From an uncultured Eubacteriales bacterium (GTDB lineage Bacteria; Bacillota; Clostridia; Lachnospirales; Lachnospiraceae), in NCBI GenBank assembly GCA_900321525.1, contig ONWL01000207.1, positions 1 to 5,488 on the forward strand: DNA of 5,488 nucleotides. Direction: 5' to 3'. Below are positions 5,071 through 5,488 of this stretch, one piece after another (position 1 is the first letter of the stretch; each line of letters begins with the position of its first letter). The notes beneath the pieces are model-generated. The model had not been told where the DNA came from. It was given only the letters and a program-made list of their open reading frames with translations, and searched no databases. The translations under genes and the position numbers were made by a program.

Positions 5071-5075
5071 GGAGG
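5071..5075 (+). promoter_or_regulatory. Ribosome binding site of the DUF378 gene
   Basis: GGAGG lies 5 nt upstream of the ATG at 5081. The in-frame ATG at 5048 has no such site, so 5081 is the start. Confidence 0.8.
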
Positions 5076-5080
5076 TTATT

Positions 5081-5287
5081 ATGAAAGGATTAGACTATAC
5101 ATTACTGGTCATTGGCATCATTGGTGCCATCAACTGGGGATTGATTGGTTTCTTCCGCTTCGACCTGGTGTCATTTCTGTTTGGAGATATGACACTGCTC
5201 ACCAGAATCATTTATGCAGTAGTGGGAATTGCCGGCCTGTATATGATCAGCTATTTTGGTCGCATTGGCAACGAAGACGAGGCTTAA
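5081..5287 (+). CDS. DUF378 family small membrane protein
   Basis: A 68-residue protein with two predicted membrane helices (about 6-25 and 42-59), joined by a short segment containing RFDLVSFLFGD, and an acidic tail (NEDEA). The hallmark INWGLIGFF-type motif (17-25) and overall size match the DUF378 family of short inner-membrane proteins, whose function is unknown. The start is set by GGAGG 5 nt upstream of ATG 5081. A longer version from 5048 would add 11 residues without a ribosome binding site. It is the only plus-strand gene, transcribed divergently from the HlyD-like gene, and appears monocistronic, ending at the terminator at 5411-5449. Confidence 0.92.
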   Translation: MKGLDYTLLVIGIIGAINWGLIGFFRFDLVSFLFGDMTLLTRIIYAVVGIAGLYMISYFGRIGNEDEA

Positions 5288-5332
5288 TCCTCTTCTACTC
5301 CCTGGATCTGCCTGGCGTAAAAGAATTCTGCA

Positions 5333-5375
5333 TCCGCAACTTTTTCTCCTTGCGCAAGGTCGCATCCTGTGCGGA
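5333..5375. repeat. Competing inverted repeats after the DUF378 gene
   Basis: Three overlapping pairings are visible. TCCGCA (5333-5338) pairs with TGCGGA (5370-5375). CGCAAGG (5353-5359) pairs with CCT-TGCG (5366-5373, one bulged G). CCTTGCGCAAGG (5348-5359) is a perfect 12-bp palindrome. At least the first two are mutually exclusive. There is no T-run directly after, so this is not itself a terminator. Confidence 0.4.
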
Positions 5376-5386
5376 GCACTTTTTGG

Positions 5387-5407
5387 GTGACAGACTTTTT
5401 CTGTTAC
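5387..5407. repeat. Stem-loop upstream of the bidirectional terminator
   Basis: GTGACAGA (5387-5394) pairs with TCTGTTAC (5400-5407), 8 bp including one G-U, around a 5-nt loop. It lies 3 nt before the terminator stem. It has no terminator tail in either direction. Confidence 0.4.
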
Positions 5408-5410
5408 GAA

Positions 5411-5449
5411 AAAAGGCATTTGGGAAACGTCCTTTCTCAAATGTCTTTT
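5411..5449. terminator. Bidirectional intrinsic terminator
   Basis: A 17-bp stem (5411-5427 with 5433-5449), continuous except for two G-U wobbles, closes a 5-nt loop CGTCC. On the plus strand the stem ends in CTTTT and continues CTCTTTG, terminating the DUF378 transcript. On the minus strand it ends in CCTTTTTT, an even better tail, serving the convergent gene whose stop is at 5459-5461. Confidence 0.85.
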
Positions 5450-5458
5450 CTCTTTGTC

Positions 5459-5488
5459 CTACTTCAATAATTTAATGCATTCGAAGTC
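5459..5488 (-). CDS. C-terminal end of an unidentified minus-strand gene
   Basis: The minus strand reads DFECIKLLK and then TAG (5459-5461), entering from the right edge. It is only nine codons, so no family can be named. Support comes from context: a strong terminator with a TTTTTT tail in the minus direction starts 9 nt past this stop, which needs an incoming minus-strand transcript. The other two minus-strand frames stop earlier and farther from the terminator. Confidence 0.4.
   Translation of the reverse strand, partial: DFECIKLLK

Noticed and set aside
5171..5440. Minus-strand 89-codon open frame opposite DUF378 and its terminator
   Set aside because: It starts inside the terminator stem, passes through palindromes and ends antisense to DUF378; not a credible gene.
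1..5488. CRISPR array, tRNA, rRNA, riboswitch, phage genes
   Set aside because: No regularly spaced repeats, no cloverleaf or rRNA-like sequence and no phage-type coding were seen on either strand.

Overview
This window looks like a low-to-mid GC Bacillota chromosome, most likely Clostridia and probably a gut Lachnospiraceae. The evidence is the Gram-positive division genes sepF and ylmH clustered with lspA, GGAGG-type ribosome binding sites, sigma-A-like promoters, and the adaptor-like membrane protein upstream of sepF. The taxonomic call is inference from gene content and style; no marker gene is present.

Layout. Almost everything reads on the minus strand, so transcription runs right to left. 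From the right edge: the last codons of an unidentified minus-strand gene (5459-5488); a bidirectional terminator (5411-5449); a small plus-strand DUF378 membrane protein (5081-5287); a divergent intergenic region with a good minus-strand promoter (4975-5003); a 491-residue HlyD-like membrane-anchored protein (3436-4911); an intergenic region with an inverted repeat and a strong TTGACA/CATAAT promoter; sepF (2691-3248); ylmH (2015-2689, damaged or slippery C-terminus); aroB (878-2011); lspA (289-789); and the first codons of what is probably rluD (1-33). sepF, ylmH and aroB are separated by only 1-3 bases, so they form a tight operon that probably continues into lspA and rluD.

How the genes relate. 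SepF tethers FtsZ to the membrane. YlmH is an S4-domain RNA-binding protein of the same cluster. LspA matures lipoproteins. AroB makes 3-dehydroquinate for aromatic biosynthesis and sits where divIVA is often found in this cluster. No DivIVA or YggS gene is seen.

Most notable. (1) The lspA-rluD gap holds a 214-bp non-coding insertion (67-280). It has imperfect inverted termini (TAGGC-ATTG-GAAACT) and is flanked by a perfect 11-bp direct repeat, TTCGTAAATTA. This is a MITE-like element whose target duplication includes the lspA stop codon. Removing it restores a 30-nt operon spacing. (2) A diverged fragment of the same family lies between aroB and lspA. (3) ylmH carries a 16-A run inside its S4 domain. 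The zero frame gives an atypical tail, while a one-base change of frame gives a tail that looks more family-like.
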